Assembly: GCA_013368375.1 (NCBI GenBank)
Contig: JAACJP010000028.1
Span: forward strand, 434,001-498,000
Origin: Tricholomella constricta
Taxonomy: Eukaryota > Basidiomycota > Agaricomycetes > Agaricales > Lyophyllaceae
Direction: 5' to 3'
Length of the DNA: 64,000 bases
The translations under genes and the position numbers were made by a program. Of the stretch, positions 56,637 through 64,000 are shown in pieces; position 1 is the first letter of the stretch, and each line of letters starts with the position of its first letter. A model generated the notes under the pieces. That model made no database searches and was not told the origin of the DNA. It worked only from the letters and a program-made list of their open reading frames with translations.

Positions 56637-57486
56637 GGAGGGCGTCTGGTCCGTGGCGGTTATCGCAGAATCGGTTGAGGTTGTACAAACTGCAGATCCT
56701 CTTTTGTGTTCCACCTTTGTAGGCCTTGGCGGACCAGATAGCGTTATCTCGAAGCCGCGAGAAGAGGGGTTTACCGTCCTCAAAACTGGTGGTTGAGGAG
56801 GGATGGTCCCGAAAGGAGTGCCCTCTGGCACAGATGAGGCATTGCGGAACTCGCGTCGAGCCTGGACGAAAGGGCTGGCGAGAACAGCCAACGACGGGGG
56901 AAGAATCAGGACGAGAGTGCCGAGATAGCTTGTTAGGGTAGGACGGATCAGAGTCCGAAGCCCGCTTGGGGCGACGTTCGCGTTCGAGCTCTCCCAGACG
57001 AACACGAAGTAGCACCTCCGAGGCGTAAGCGTCCCAATCAAAAAGCACGCCTTTGAGGATGTCCCTTCGCGCCTTCAACTCGAAGGGATACCAATCCGAA
57101 TACGTCACCTCAAAGTTGTCCAGCTGTGCGAAGAAGTCGCGGTGCTTCCTATACTCCGAAGCATAGGAAGGGACCGAAGTGACAGCAGTCAAGGGAGGTG
57201 TAACAGAACCCATGGTAACCAAGACTGAAGGCGAAGGATCGCATAGGAGTTCCAAGGCGGCCAGCAAATTCCCCGAGGCCTCCACGAAACGGAAAGGACT
57301 CAGACAAGCACTAGTGTCGTCTGAGCCCCACATAGAGATCATCTTGGGCATGTCCAAAGGCTGGACCTTCTCGGTGGAGTCTTCGTCGGCCCAAGGTCGC
57401 AGCAACTTGAAATGGACATCCTGGGGAGTATAGTTGACCGTATCAATGTGTTCGTTGGTGTAAGGGGCTGCACCGTGCGCCCACTC
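56548..57486 (-). pseudogene. Gag-like gene of the Ngaro element, 5' part missing
   Basis: Open minus-strand frame bounded upstream by TAG at 57487-57489 with no suitable ATG near the start. Its middle is acidic then basic (ELERERRPKRASDS), and the end has a Cys/His cluster (ICSLYNLNRFCDNRHG, then HVCSLCGAQHAAF) like the zinc-binding ends of DIRS/Ngaro Gag proteins. The lack of a start and the missing A1 repeat both point to 5' truncation. Confidence 0.65.
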
Positions 57487-57489
57487 CTA

Positions 57490-57641
57490 TTATCGCTTAG
57501 TCTCTCGTTCTCTGTCATCGGCCCCCATGGCCCCCGCCTTAGACATACTTGCTGACCGCCATACTGTTCTTACGCCCCTTTCGTAGCCATTACTCCCACA
57601 CCGACACCACTACTTAGATTCCTATCAGTCAGCTGGACAAT
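57490..57641. other. Junction region between Ngaro element and next LTR element
   Basis: 152 bp of pyrimidine-rich sequence assigned to neither element. The boundary of the Ngaro truncation could lie anywhere here. Confidence 0.4.
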
Positions 57642-57751
57642 TGTTACTCATCCGTAGTCAGCGCCTTTACATACCGCCTTAGTCACTGGCTCGGCGATGT
57701 AGTATATAAGCCTGGGTTGGAGATAGAATATCTCCAACCTGAACAATAACA
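57642..57751 (+). repeat. Probable 5' LTR of a second LTR retrotransposon
   Basis: Begins TGTTAC and ends AATAACA, giving TGTTA/TAACA inverted ends, with a TATATAAG box at about 57704. No second copy lies inside the window because the element continues past 64000. The boundaries therefore rest only on terminal signals. Confidence 0.4.
57715..57739 (+). promoter_or_regulatory. 11-bp stem, 3-nt loop hairpin in the putative LTR
   Basis: GGTTGGAGATA-GAA-TATCTCCAACC is a perfect inverted repeat just downstream of the TATA box, so it would sit at the start of the transcript. Confidence 0.75.
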
Positions 57752-58014
57752 GTATCTTCGGGTTTATACATTGATCGACTCTTAGCTTGCTCTCTCGTCG
57801 CCCTCCTCACGTTTCGCACTGTTGATTGCTCACTTGACCGCATTCAGGACTCTCTTGGCTTGCGCCGGCTTGTAGCTCGTCGCTCGCCTCCGCCCCTCCG
57901 GACGTCCTCTAACAGGTTGTTCAGGTTCCTACGCGGCCCGCCCCTCTTGCTCGTCGCACCAACACCTAACCCCTCCGTGTCTTCACACACCCCAACCCTC
58001 TCGTAACTCTGACG

Positions 58015-58150
58015 ATGTCTACCCCTACCCCTCATGCCTCCCAGATCTTTCTTGACGGGATCTACCCTGCCGAAGAGCTGGAAAACATGGCTCGCGTTGT
58101 ACGCCAGACGCGACTGGCACTCTCGGCCATGGAAGCGCGCCTATCGGCCC
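58015..58150 (+). pseudogene. Gag-like gene of the outer LTR element, 5' part (interrupted)
   Basis: ATG at 58015 opens a frame (MSTPTPHASQIFLDGIYPAE, then VVRQTRLALSAMEARL). At 58150 it is interrupted by a Ty3/gypsy insertion. Across the insertion, counting the 5-bp duplication once, the frame resumes at 63920 as LEAGTVIAATTTTAAVSK and stays open to the end of the window. No domain recognised; position after an LTR suggests Gag. Confidence 0.5.
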
Positions 58151-58296
58151 TGTCACGGTCACTACTACGTTATGTCTCACCTACTTACTTACGCGTTATT
58201 TTACGATACACTTTTTCCTTAGTTCAATCAACACATTCATAGCTGCTACGCTTCGTCCCTCGCCCTAAGTCTATTGTCTCAACCTTGACCGTAACA
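58151..58296 (+). repeat. 5' LTR of the chromovirus
   Basis: 146 bp, TGTCACGG to CCGTAACA. A TTATTTTA box (58196-58203) lies about 20 bp upstream of the inferred transcript start AGTTCAATCAA at 58221. Confidence 0.95.
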
Positions 58297-58298
58297 GT

Positions 58299-58309
58299 TT
58301 GATTGAACT
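58299..58309 (+). promoter_or_regulatory. Self-priming primer-binding site
   Basis: TTGATTGAACT two bases after the 5' LTR is the exact reverse complement of AGTTCAATCAA at 58221-58231 inside the LTR. In Tf1/sushi-type elements the first 11 nt of the transcript fold back on such a site and prime reverse transcription. No tRNA 3' end is needed. Confidence 0.82.
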
Positions 58310-58327
58310 ACCTAAAACTACGCATCT

Positions 58328-59485
58328 ATGTCTTCCTCTGCCGAAATTCCACCTCAGACACCCGTCGAATCCATCATCATACCTGAGACACCCCCTCCTG
58401 GCGTGGGTGTACAGGAACTCTGGCGAATCGTCCACGCTGTCGGCAAGTCTGTGTCCGAGGATACAGCCCAGCGCAAGTCAGACAACTCGGCCATCCTCGA
58501 CGCTATCCGAGAACTCAAGAACCAACAAAACTCCAACCACACTCCTGCTTCTTTCACCAGCTCTATGCCGCCCCTATCTTCCGACGTTTCAGCTCCTCTT
58601 CAAGTACCTACGGCCCCGGTTCAAGGCGCTGAGGGTTCAGGCGTTCCGAAGGTTCGAGAGCCGCGCATGTACGATGGTACTGTCGCACAGCTGAGTTCTT
58701 TCCTTCGCGAAATCAATAACGCCCTCCACCTTCAACGTCGTTCGCTCCCTACGGACTACGACAAGGTTCTCTACTTCAGCTTCTATCTCAAGGACGGATC
58801 CCCGGCATCGTGGTACGCTAGTATCGAGAAGACGCGCCCCGAACTCTTCCACGATTTTCGTGGATTTTACCAAGCGTTCGTGGAGCACTTCGATGATACA
58901 GATAAACATGCTACCGCCCTCGCCAAGGTCCGGAAGCTCAAACAAGAACCTGGATCTGCTGCCAACTATGCGTCTCGCTACCGCGAAATCATTGCCGATC
59001 TCAACTTCGACGAAGATTCCAAGATCGACAATTTCTATCCTGGACTCAAAGAATCGGTCAAGGACGCCATGGTCATCCTCCCTCGTCCCAAGACTTTCGA
59101 CGATTACGTGAAGACTATCATCTCTATCGACAATAGGATTCATCGTCGTCAAACGGAACTCAAGGAACATCGTGGCAAATCATCCAGTTCGACAACTTCA
59201 ACTCAGCCACGCCATCCTCCGGCACCTCCTCACCAGGCTCCGCACGCTTCGTCGTCTTCGTCGTCTTCGGACGTCGTACCAATGGAAGTCGACAGTTTGC
59301 GTCGTGGAAAGGTTAACCCCACTGAACGTGAGCGCCGTCGCGCTAATAACCTCTGCTTTTATTGTGGTCAAGGTGCGCACTCTATTAATGACTGTCCAAA
59401 TATGTCCGAGTGCGCCAAACGCGACATGAGGGCCAGACAAGCGAAGTCTGCGTCCAAGGCTGATCCCAAGTCGGGAAAAGCCTAA
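58328..59485 (+). CDS. Gag of the chromovirus
   Basis: 385 residues from an ATG 19 bp after the primer site. The N-terminal third is Pro/Ser-rich; the capsid-like part contains FLREINNALHLQ, YFSFYLKDGSPASWY, FVEHFDD and YRE-IIADL segments typical of Ty3 Gag (retrotransposon gag domain). A single CCHC zinc knuckle, CFYCGQGAHSINDC, lies near residue 345, followed by a basic end. The stop TAA (59483-59485) comes 4 nt after a slippery heptamer, which allows -1 frameshifting into pol. Confidence 0.9.
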   Translation: MSSSAEIPPQTPVESIIIPETPPPGVGVQELWRIVHAVGKSVSEDTAQRKSDNSAILDAIRELKNQQNSNHTPASFTSSMPPLSSDVSAPLQVPTAPVQGAEGSGVPKVREPRMYDGTVAQLSSFLREINNALHLQRRSLPTDYDKVLYFSFYLKDGSPASWYASIEKTRPELFHDFRGFYQAFVEHFDDTDKHATALAKVRKLKQEPGSAANYASRYREIIADLNFDEDSKIDNFYPGLKESVKDAMVILPRPKTFDDYVKTIISIDNRIHRRQTELKEHRGKSSSSTTSTQPRHPPAPPHQAPHASSSSSSSDVVPMEVDSLRRGKVNPTERERRRANNLCFYCGQGAHSINDCPNMSECAKRDMRARQAKSASKADPKSGKA

Positions 59486-60519
59486 CCGGTTCCCCTCACG
59501 AGGTCCAAGGGCTACCGGATAATGATGCTAGGACCCATCTGACCACTCCGGAGCCCATCGTCCACTCTTCTCGGCTCGATAACGGGAAATGGACACGTGT
59601 TTCGTCATTCCATGCTCCTCGGTATAATTTTCCTCCTGATACGAACATTTCTTCGCCCGACCATTTCTTTATTTCTGTTTCGCTTCATTTTCCGAACCAT
59701 AAGTCTGTCAAGACTTTCGCTCTCGTTGACTCTGGTGCTTCGGCATCGTGTATTTCGGACGTCTTTGCGAAGCGACATTCCTTGCCGCGACGCGTTAAAG
59801 ACATACCTGTACCGATAATAGCGGTGGACAATCGTCCTATCGCTTCTGGACTTGTCTCTTCTGATGTTGTTACGCAACTAACCGTGGATAAACACTCCGA
59901 GTGCATCGCATTAGGTGTTGTCGCTGTCCCATTCCCTGTAATTCTAGGTCTCGATTGGCTTCGTCGCCACAACCCTCGAATCGATTGGTCGAATCCTGAC
60001 CTTTCGCTCGACTGTTGCAATCTCACACCCACGTATCCAATTACGGTTCCAGCTAAAGGCTTCGGTCTTAAGCCTCCAAGTTCTATGTCTACATCCATCC
60101 AAGCTTGTCCCATTACCACGGCTGGCCTAGGCTTCGGTCTCGCTAGCGCCCCTATGTCTTCTACGCCAACACTTACGCCGCCACCACGCCCCAAGACGCC
60201 TTTGGCACCACCGTATCTCAATTTTCTGGCTAAATGGACCGGCTACGGTCGCTCCTCTACAGATAATCCTTTGCCTACGCCCAAGCCGAACATTTCGGTC
60301 ACCACGCCACAGCGGTTTCTCAAATACGCTAAACACGCTCCCGTTTCACTTTTCCGTTTTCACCCTACAGGTTCACCCGTCTATGTCGCGGCTACGTCGT
60401 CTGACTCTTCAAACGAAGTTGACGACCAAGTTCCGACTGCGCCACCACCCAACGACCAATACCAACACGTACCATCCAAGTATATGTCGTGGGCTGACAC
60501 TGTCTTTTCTCCCACATAA
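59464..60519 (+). CDS. Pol, protease part of the chromovirus (ends at in-frame stop)
   Basis: Same frame as the RT-integrase region, entered by -1 frameshift from gag. The retropepsin core is FALVDSGASASCISDVFA (Asp-Ser-Gly at about 59728-59736) with the flap and VILGLDWLRRHNP strand (residues ILGLDWL) typical of Ty3 proteases. After a Pro/Thr-rich linker the frame meets TAA at 60517-60519, directly before the conserved start of the RT domain (NHLPPHRPYDISIE). This stop is the only break seen in pol. Confidence 0.85.
   Translation, partial: SQVGKSLTGSPHEVQGLPDNDARTHLTTPEPIVHSSRLDNGKWTRVSSFHAPRYNFPPDTNISSPDHFFISVSLHFPNHKSVKTFALVDSGASASCISDVFAKRHSLPRRVKDIPVPIIAVDNRPIASGLVSSDVVTQLTVDKHSECIALGVVAVPFPVILGLDWLRRHNPRIDWSNPDLSLDCCNLTPTYPITVPAKGFGLKPPSSMSTSIQACPITTAGLGFGLASAPMSSTPTLTPPPRPKTPLAPPYLNFLAKWTGYGRSSTDNPLPTPKPNISVTTPQRFLKYAKHAPVSLFRFHPTGSPVYVAATSSDSSNEVDDQVPTAPPPNDQYQHVPSKYMSWADTVFSPT
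59473..59518 (+). promoter_or_regulatory. -1 ribosomal frameshift cassette (slippery site plus hairpin)
   Basis: The heptamer GGGAAAA (59473-59479) is in the required X_XXY_YYZ phase (G GGA AAA) of the gag frame. After a 6-nt spacer, CCGGT (59486-59490) can pair with ACCGG (59514-59518), and CCCT (59493-59496) with AGGG (59508-59511). Slipping back one base enters the open pol frame, which is open from 59464. Confidence 0.75.
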
Positions 60520-63500
60520 GTCAATCACCTTCCGCCCCATCGACCCTACGATATATCTATCGAACTCGAGGAAGGGAAAACACCTCCGTTCGGCTCGATT
60601 TATCGACTGAATCAGGAAGAGCAAAAGTACCTTTCCGAATACCTTGATGATTATCTCAAGAAAGGGTTTATCAGGCGCTCGACTTCCTCCGCCGCCTCGC
60701 CAATCCTCTTTATTCGACGAAAAACCGGCGATTTACGTCTTTGCGTGGACTATCGTGGTCTTAACGCGATTACGAAGAAGAACCGGTATCCTCTCCCCCA
60801 CGTCGATGATCTCTTGGATCGGACGCAAGGATGTAAACTCTTCACGGTCATTGACCTGAAGAACGCATTCAATCTAGTTCGCATTCGAGAAGGAGATGAA
60901 TGGAAAACCGCCTTTCGGACACCACTAGGACTCTATGAATATTTGGTTATGCCATTTGGTTTAACTAACGCTCCAGCGACTTTTCAGGCTTTTATTCAGG
61001 ACACTCTCCGGGACTATATCGGCGTCTTCTGCGTCGTTTATCTCGACGATATTCTGATATTCTCTCGAAACCAAGAAGAACACGATCATCAAGTCAAATT
61101 GGTTTTGGATCGACTTCGACAAGCTCGTCTTTTTGCTAACGCGAAGAAGTGCGAGTTTGACAAGACCGAGGTCGAATACCTAGGCTTCCTCATCGGAGCT
61201 GACGGTATCAAGATGAATCCCAAAAAACTCGCTACCATTGCCGAATGGCCTACTCCTCGAAACCGTCGTGATATTCAATCTTTCCTTGGTTTTACTAATT
61301 TTTACAGACGTTTCGTGGATCACTACGCCAAAATTGCCCTTCCTTTGAACAAGTTAACTCACAAAAATATTCCTTTCGACTTCACAGATTCCGCGCGTTC
61401 GTCTTTCGAACAACTTAAGCGCGCTTTTACTTCGTACCCTGTTTTGCGCCATTTCGACCCCTCCAAACCCTCTACTCTTGCTACTGACGCTTCAGATTTC
61501 GCTCTTTCAGGTATTCTCCAGCAACCCGACGAGAGTAATCGACTTCACCCCGTCGCCTACTACTCTCGAAAACTCTCGCCCGCCGAAATTAATTACGACA
61601 TCCACGACAAGGAACTCCTTGCTATTGTCGATTCATTTCGCGATATGCGTCCTTGGCTGATGGGTACCTCCGTCCCCATTTCGGTGGTTTGCGACCACAA
61701 AAATCTTGAGTATTTTATGTCTTCTCGTTTACTTAATCGCCGCCAAGCTCGGTGGTCTATGTTTCTTTCCGAGTTCGATTTCTGTCTCGATTGGGCCCCA
61801 GGTACTCAGAACGTCGCCGACTCGCCATCTAGGCGCCCCGATTTCCTACCTCAAAAAGGGGATGACGTCCTGGAGGCTCAACGAAAGACAATTCTTACTT
61901 CGTCGCACACTAAACGCATTTTTCCTTCTTCCGAAACAGATTCGTCTACTTCGCCTTCAATTTCTGCCTTTACAACGCTCGCCATCGACAATTCTGAGCT
62001 CCTCAAGCGTTTTCGAACAGCGTTCCAAGAAGACTCCGAGTGGCGAGAAGCACTTCTTCATGGATCTACGGAATTCACGGCCCAAGACGACATGGTATTC
62101 CACAACGGTCGCGTCTTCGTACCAAAGTCCCTTCGTGCCGAGATACTCTATACTCGCCATGATTGTGTACTTGGTGGTCATCCTGGACGTACTCTGACCG
62201 TCAAGAATATTCTACGCGACTACTCTTGGCTGGGAATCTATACGTATGTCCGCCGCTATGTCTCAGCGTGCGATACGTGTAATCGTATCAAGATCCCTCG
62301 CCACAAGCCCTATGGTCTTCTACAACCGCTCGACATCCCTGAACGCCCATGGAAATCAATTTCTATGGATTTTATTGTTAAGCTTCCTAATTCTCATTCT
62401 TACGATTCAATTCTCGTCGTTTGTGATCGTCTAACGCGTGCAGCGCACTTCATTCCCTGTACAGAGTCGATGACCGCGTCGGATCTCGCGTGGTTATTCG
62501 TAGATCGCATATTTCGCTACCACGGTCTCCCAGATTCCATCATCTCGGATCGTGGCACCCTTTTCGTTTCTAACTTTTGGAAAGAACTTACTTCGCGTCT
62601 CGACATCGACGCTCGTTTCTCCACAGCCTATCACCCACGCACGGATGGCCTCACAGAGCGTACTAATCAGACTCGCGAGGGCTATCTGCGCGCGTACTGC
62701 TCGTACCAGCAGGACGATTGGGTTGATTACCTTCCCCTGGCAGAATTCGTTTTCAACAACTCCGAAAACTCGTCAACAAAACATTCGCCATTCTACGCCA
62801 ACTATGGTTTCCATCCTACCTTCACTCCTAAACTTTCTGAAGTCTCTACCGTCCCTGCTGCTGACGATTTAGCTCTACGTTTAGATCAAATTCATTCCGA
62901 ACTACGCGCCGAACTTCAGTATTCTCAAGATCGTCAAAAGAGAATATTCGACACCAAGGTCTTACCCTCTCCATCCTATTCTCCCGACCAATTGGTATGG
63001 CTACTTCGCCGTAACATTCGAACGACTAGGCCGTCGCTCAAATTGGATCATCGACGCCTCGGCCCTTTCCCAGTCGTTCGTCGTATCGGCTTGCAGACGT
63101 ATCAGCTACGCCTCCCATCCTATCTCTCTCGACTCCATCCCGTGTTCCACACCTCCCTATTAGAACCCTATCAAGACCCTTCAGAATTCCATCCCCACTC
63201 CTCTCCTCGACCCTTCCAACTCGCCGACTCTACCCCATCCATTTCCAACATCCTCAACTCTCGCAAAATCGGTCATCGTTATGAATACTTCGTCCACTGG
63301 CACTCCCTTCCCGACTCAGAAAATTCCTGGATCGCCCTCTCCGACATCCCTACCACCGCCAACGAACTTATCGATCGTTTCCACCGTCGTCACCCCCGAG
63401 CCCCGAGGCCTCATCCTATTACGTTACAACAACACTTTTCTCTTATTACTGACAATTTACCTACTAGTTCCACTCACGACGCCCAAGATGTTCCATCGAC

Positions 63501-63768
63501 CGAACTTCCCCTCTCTACGTCCGAGTCTCCCGTGTCGCACTTCGACGTAACTGGTGTTACGCCAGGAGCCGTGTCAACCTCGGTAGACGGTCGCGAACAG
63601 AGTTCGGCTCACGGTTCGTCGTCGTTTCCTCATCCTCGTCCCGTTTCTCCTCCTACTATACATGAAAATCCTCGTTCTGTTTACGTACCTCCGCCTACTA
63701 CCACTACTCGCACAGGTCGCGTCTCTCGGCCTCCCAATCGCCTCGATCCACCATTAAAAGGGGGATAA
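60520..63768 (+). CDS. Pol, RT-RNase H-integrase-chromodomain part
   Basis: Open frame after the stop; an ATG is available at 60643-60645 region or 60,745 but in the intact element this would be part of one polyprotein. RT: LRLCVDYRGLNAIT, MPFGLTNAPATFQ, the catalytic YLDD (VVYLDDILIFS). RNase H: LATDASDFALSG, DKELLAIV. Integrase: the HHCC finger (H-x-GGHPGR to CDTCNRIK), then the D-D-E core in MDFIVKLPN / ISDRGTLFVSNFW / YHPRTDGLTERTNQ. The end carries a chromodomain (YEYFVHWHSLPDSENSWI), which defines the chromovirus branch and may direct integration to marked chromatin. The stop TAA abuts the 3' LTR. Confidence 0.92.
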   Translation, partial: VNHLPPHRPYDISIELEEGKTPPFGSIYRLNQEEQKYLSEYLDDYLKKGFIRRSTSSAASPILFIRRKTGDLRLCVDYRGLNAITKKNRYPLPHVDDLLDRTQGCKLFTVIDLKNAFNLVRIREGDEWKTAFRTPLGLYEYLVMPFGLTNAPATFQAFIQDTLRDYIGVFCVVYLDDILIFSRNQEEHDHQVKLVLDRLRQARLFANAKKCEFDKTEVEYLGFLIGADGIKMNPKKLATIAEWPTPRNRRDIQSFLGFTNFYRRFVDHYAKIALPLNKLTHKNIPFDFTDSARSSFEQLKRAFTSYPVLRHFDPSKPSTLATDASDFALSGILQQPDESNRLHPVAYYSRKLSPAEINYDIHDKELLAIVDSFRDMRPWLMGTSVPISVVCDHKNLEYFMSSRLLNRRQARWSMFLSEFDFCLDWAPGTQNVADSPSRRPDFLPQKGDDVLEAQRKTILTSSHTKRIFPSSETDSSTSPSISAFTTLAIDNSELLKRFRTAFQEDSEWREALLHGSTEFTAQDDMVFHNGRVFVPKSLRAEILYTRHDCVLGGHPGRTLTVKNILRDYSWLGIYTYVRRYVSACDTCNRIKIPRHKPYGLLQPLDIPERPWKSISMDFIVKLPNSHSYDSILVVCDRLTRAAHFIPCTESMTASDLAWLFVDRIFRYHGLPDSIISDRGTLFVSNFWKELTSRLDIDARFSTAYHPRTDGLTERTNQTREGYLRAYCSYQQDDWVDYLPLAEFVFNNSENSSTKHSPFYANYGFHPTFTPKLSEVSTVPAADDLALRLDQIHSELRAELQYSQDRQKRIFDTKVLPSPSYSPDQLVWLLRRNIRTTRPSLKLDHRRLGPFPVVRRIGLQTYQLRLPSYLSRLHPVFHTSLLEPYQDPSEFHPHSSPRPFQLADSTPSISNILNSRKIGHRYEYFVHWHSLPDSENSWIALSDIPTTANELIDRFHRRHPRAPRPHPITLQQHFSLITDNLPTSSTHDAQDVPSTELPLSTSESPVSHFDVTGVTPGAVSTSVDGREQSSAHGSSSFPHPRPVSPPTIHENPRSVYVPPPTTTTRTGRVSRPPNRLDPPLKGG
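63756..63765 (+). promoter_or_regulatory. Polypurine tract
   Basis: AAAAGGGGGA three bases before the 3' LTR; primes plus-strand DNA synthesis. It overlaps the last codons of pol. Confidence 0.85.
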
Positions 63769-63914
63769 TGTCACGGTCACTACTACGTTATGTCTCACCT
63801 ACTTACTTACGCGTTATTTTACGATACACTTTTTCCTTAGTTCAATCAACACATTCATAGCTGCTACGCTTCGTCCCTCGCCCTAAGTCTATTGTCTCAA
63901 CCTTGACCGTAACA
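63769..63914 (+). repeat. 3' LTR of the chromovirus
   Basis: 146 bp, identical to the 5' LTR by eye; followed by the target duplication GGCCC. Confidence 0.95.
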
Positions 63915-64000
63915 GGCCCTTGAAGCGGGCACCGTCATCGCTGCCACCACCACTACGGCGGCGGTCTCTAAAGCCCCTCCATCGTCTAACAAACCCCCTC
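63915..64000 (+). pseudogene. Gag-like gene of the outer LTR element, continuation
   Basis: After the 5-bp duplication the frame broken at 58150 resumes (LEAGTVIAATTTTAAVSK, then Pro/Ser) and is still open at the window end. Ala/Thr/Pro-rich; no domain recognised. Confidence 0.5.

Larger units (their letters stand above)
51974..57489 (-). mobile_element. Ngaro-type tyrosine-recombinase retrotransposon, 5'-truncated
   Basis: Read on the minus strand the order is gag-like, RT-RNase H, tyrosine recombinase, then a B1-A2-B2 repeat block. B1 (52445-52681) and B2 (51974-52210) are 237-bp direct repeats differing at one base. They are separated by 234 bp (52211-52444), which would be A2 of the split direct repeats that define Ngaro elements. 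The matching A1 at the 5' end was not found, and the gag frame lacks a start codon, so the 5' end is lost. No LTR integrase or aspartic protease is present. Confidence 0.82.
58151..63914 (+). mobile_element. Ty3/gypsy chromovirus, recent insertion
   Basis: 5,764-bp element. Its 146-bp LTRs (58151-58296 and 63769-63914) read identical, with TGT...ACA ends. The target duplication GGCCC is at 58146-58150 and 63915-63919. Internal order is gag, protease, RT, RNase H, integrase, chromodomain. One in-frame stop (60517-60519) separates protease from RT. Identical LTRs indicate a young insertion. Confidence 0.95.

Noticed and set aside
1..64000. CRISPR array, bacterial operon or rRNA genes
   Set aside because: No spaced short-repeat array, no polycistronic ribosome-binding pattern and no rRNA core sequence seen; the window is eukaryotic.

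Overview
The window is nuclear DNA of a filamentous basidiomycete, most likely a wood- or litter-decaying member of the Agaricomycetes. The genes are broken by many 48-70 bp introns with GT-AG (rarely GC-AG) ends. They include an AA9 lytic polysaccharide monooxygenase with a CBM1 domain, a basidiomycete-type sesquiterpene synthase, several F-box/LRR proteins of the expanded mushroom kind, and fungal retro- and DNA transposons. Gene models were assembled by eye by joining open frames at splice signals and requiring the reading phase to stay continuous; exon edges are exact where given, but none has RNA support.

Host-gene region, 1-41.8 kb. In order: POP4 (RNase P/MRP subunit, minus, runs off the left end); an F-box protein (minus); a ~1 kb fold-back inverted repeat; about 2.8 kb without recognisable genes; a terpene synthase with damaged metal-binding motifs (minus); an HMG-box transcription factor (plus); a 2.3 kb gap; ATG22 (minus, 8 exons); a single-pass membrane protein and an upstream Pro/Arg-rich protein separated by only 7 nt (both minus); a degenerate stretch with a perfect 119-bp tandem duplication; a short-chain dehydrogenase (minus); an unassigned 217-aa protein (minus); a second gap; the AA9-CBM1 gene (plus); an F-box gene (plus) followed by a decayed F-box copy; DPB4/POLE3 (plus); a tRNA-Asp; an LSH/HELLS-like SNF2 remodeller (plus); a small secreted Cys protein (minus); a Tyr/Gly/His-rich protein (plus); a YPP1/TTC7-like TPR protein (plus); and a second tRNA-Asp with the same exons but a shorter intron.

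Transposon region, 41.8-64 kb. A complete 6,326-bp DNA transposon (42,657-48,982) has 33-bp inverted ends, an 8-bp target duplication, five subterminal motif copies and one 13-exon gene. That gene encodes a ~1,701-aa protein joining a Ulp1/C48-type cysteine protease, a C2HC zinc finger and an RNase H-like transposase region. It sits inside an older element just upstream of the second tRNA-Asp. After an intact F-box gene comes a 5'-truncated Ngaro-type tyrosine-recombinase retrotransposon (51,974-57,489, minus) whose RT and recombinase genes still contain spliceosomal-type introns. Beyond it starts another LTR element, which is split by a very young Ty3/gypsy chromovirus (58,151-63,914). The chromovirus has identical 146-bp LTRs, a 5-bp target duplication, a Tf1-like self-priming signal, a textbook -1 frameshift cassette between gag and pol, and one in-frame stop before the RT domain.

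The strongest candidate for an undescribed system is the Ulp1-transposase element. Next are the intron-bearing Ngaro element and the self-priming plus frameshift layout of the chromovirus.
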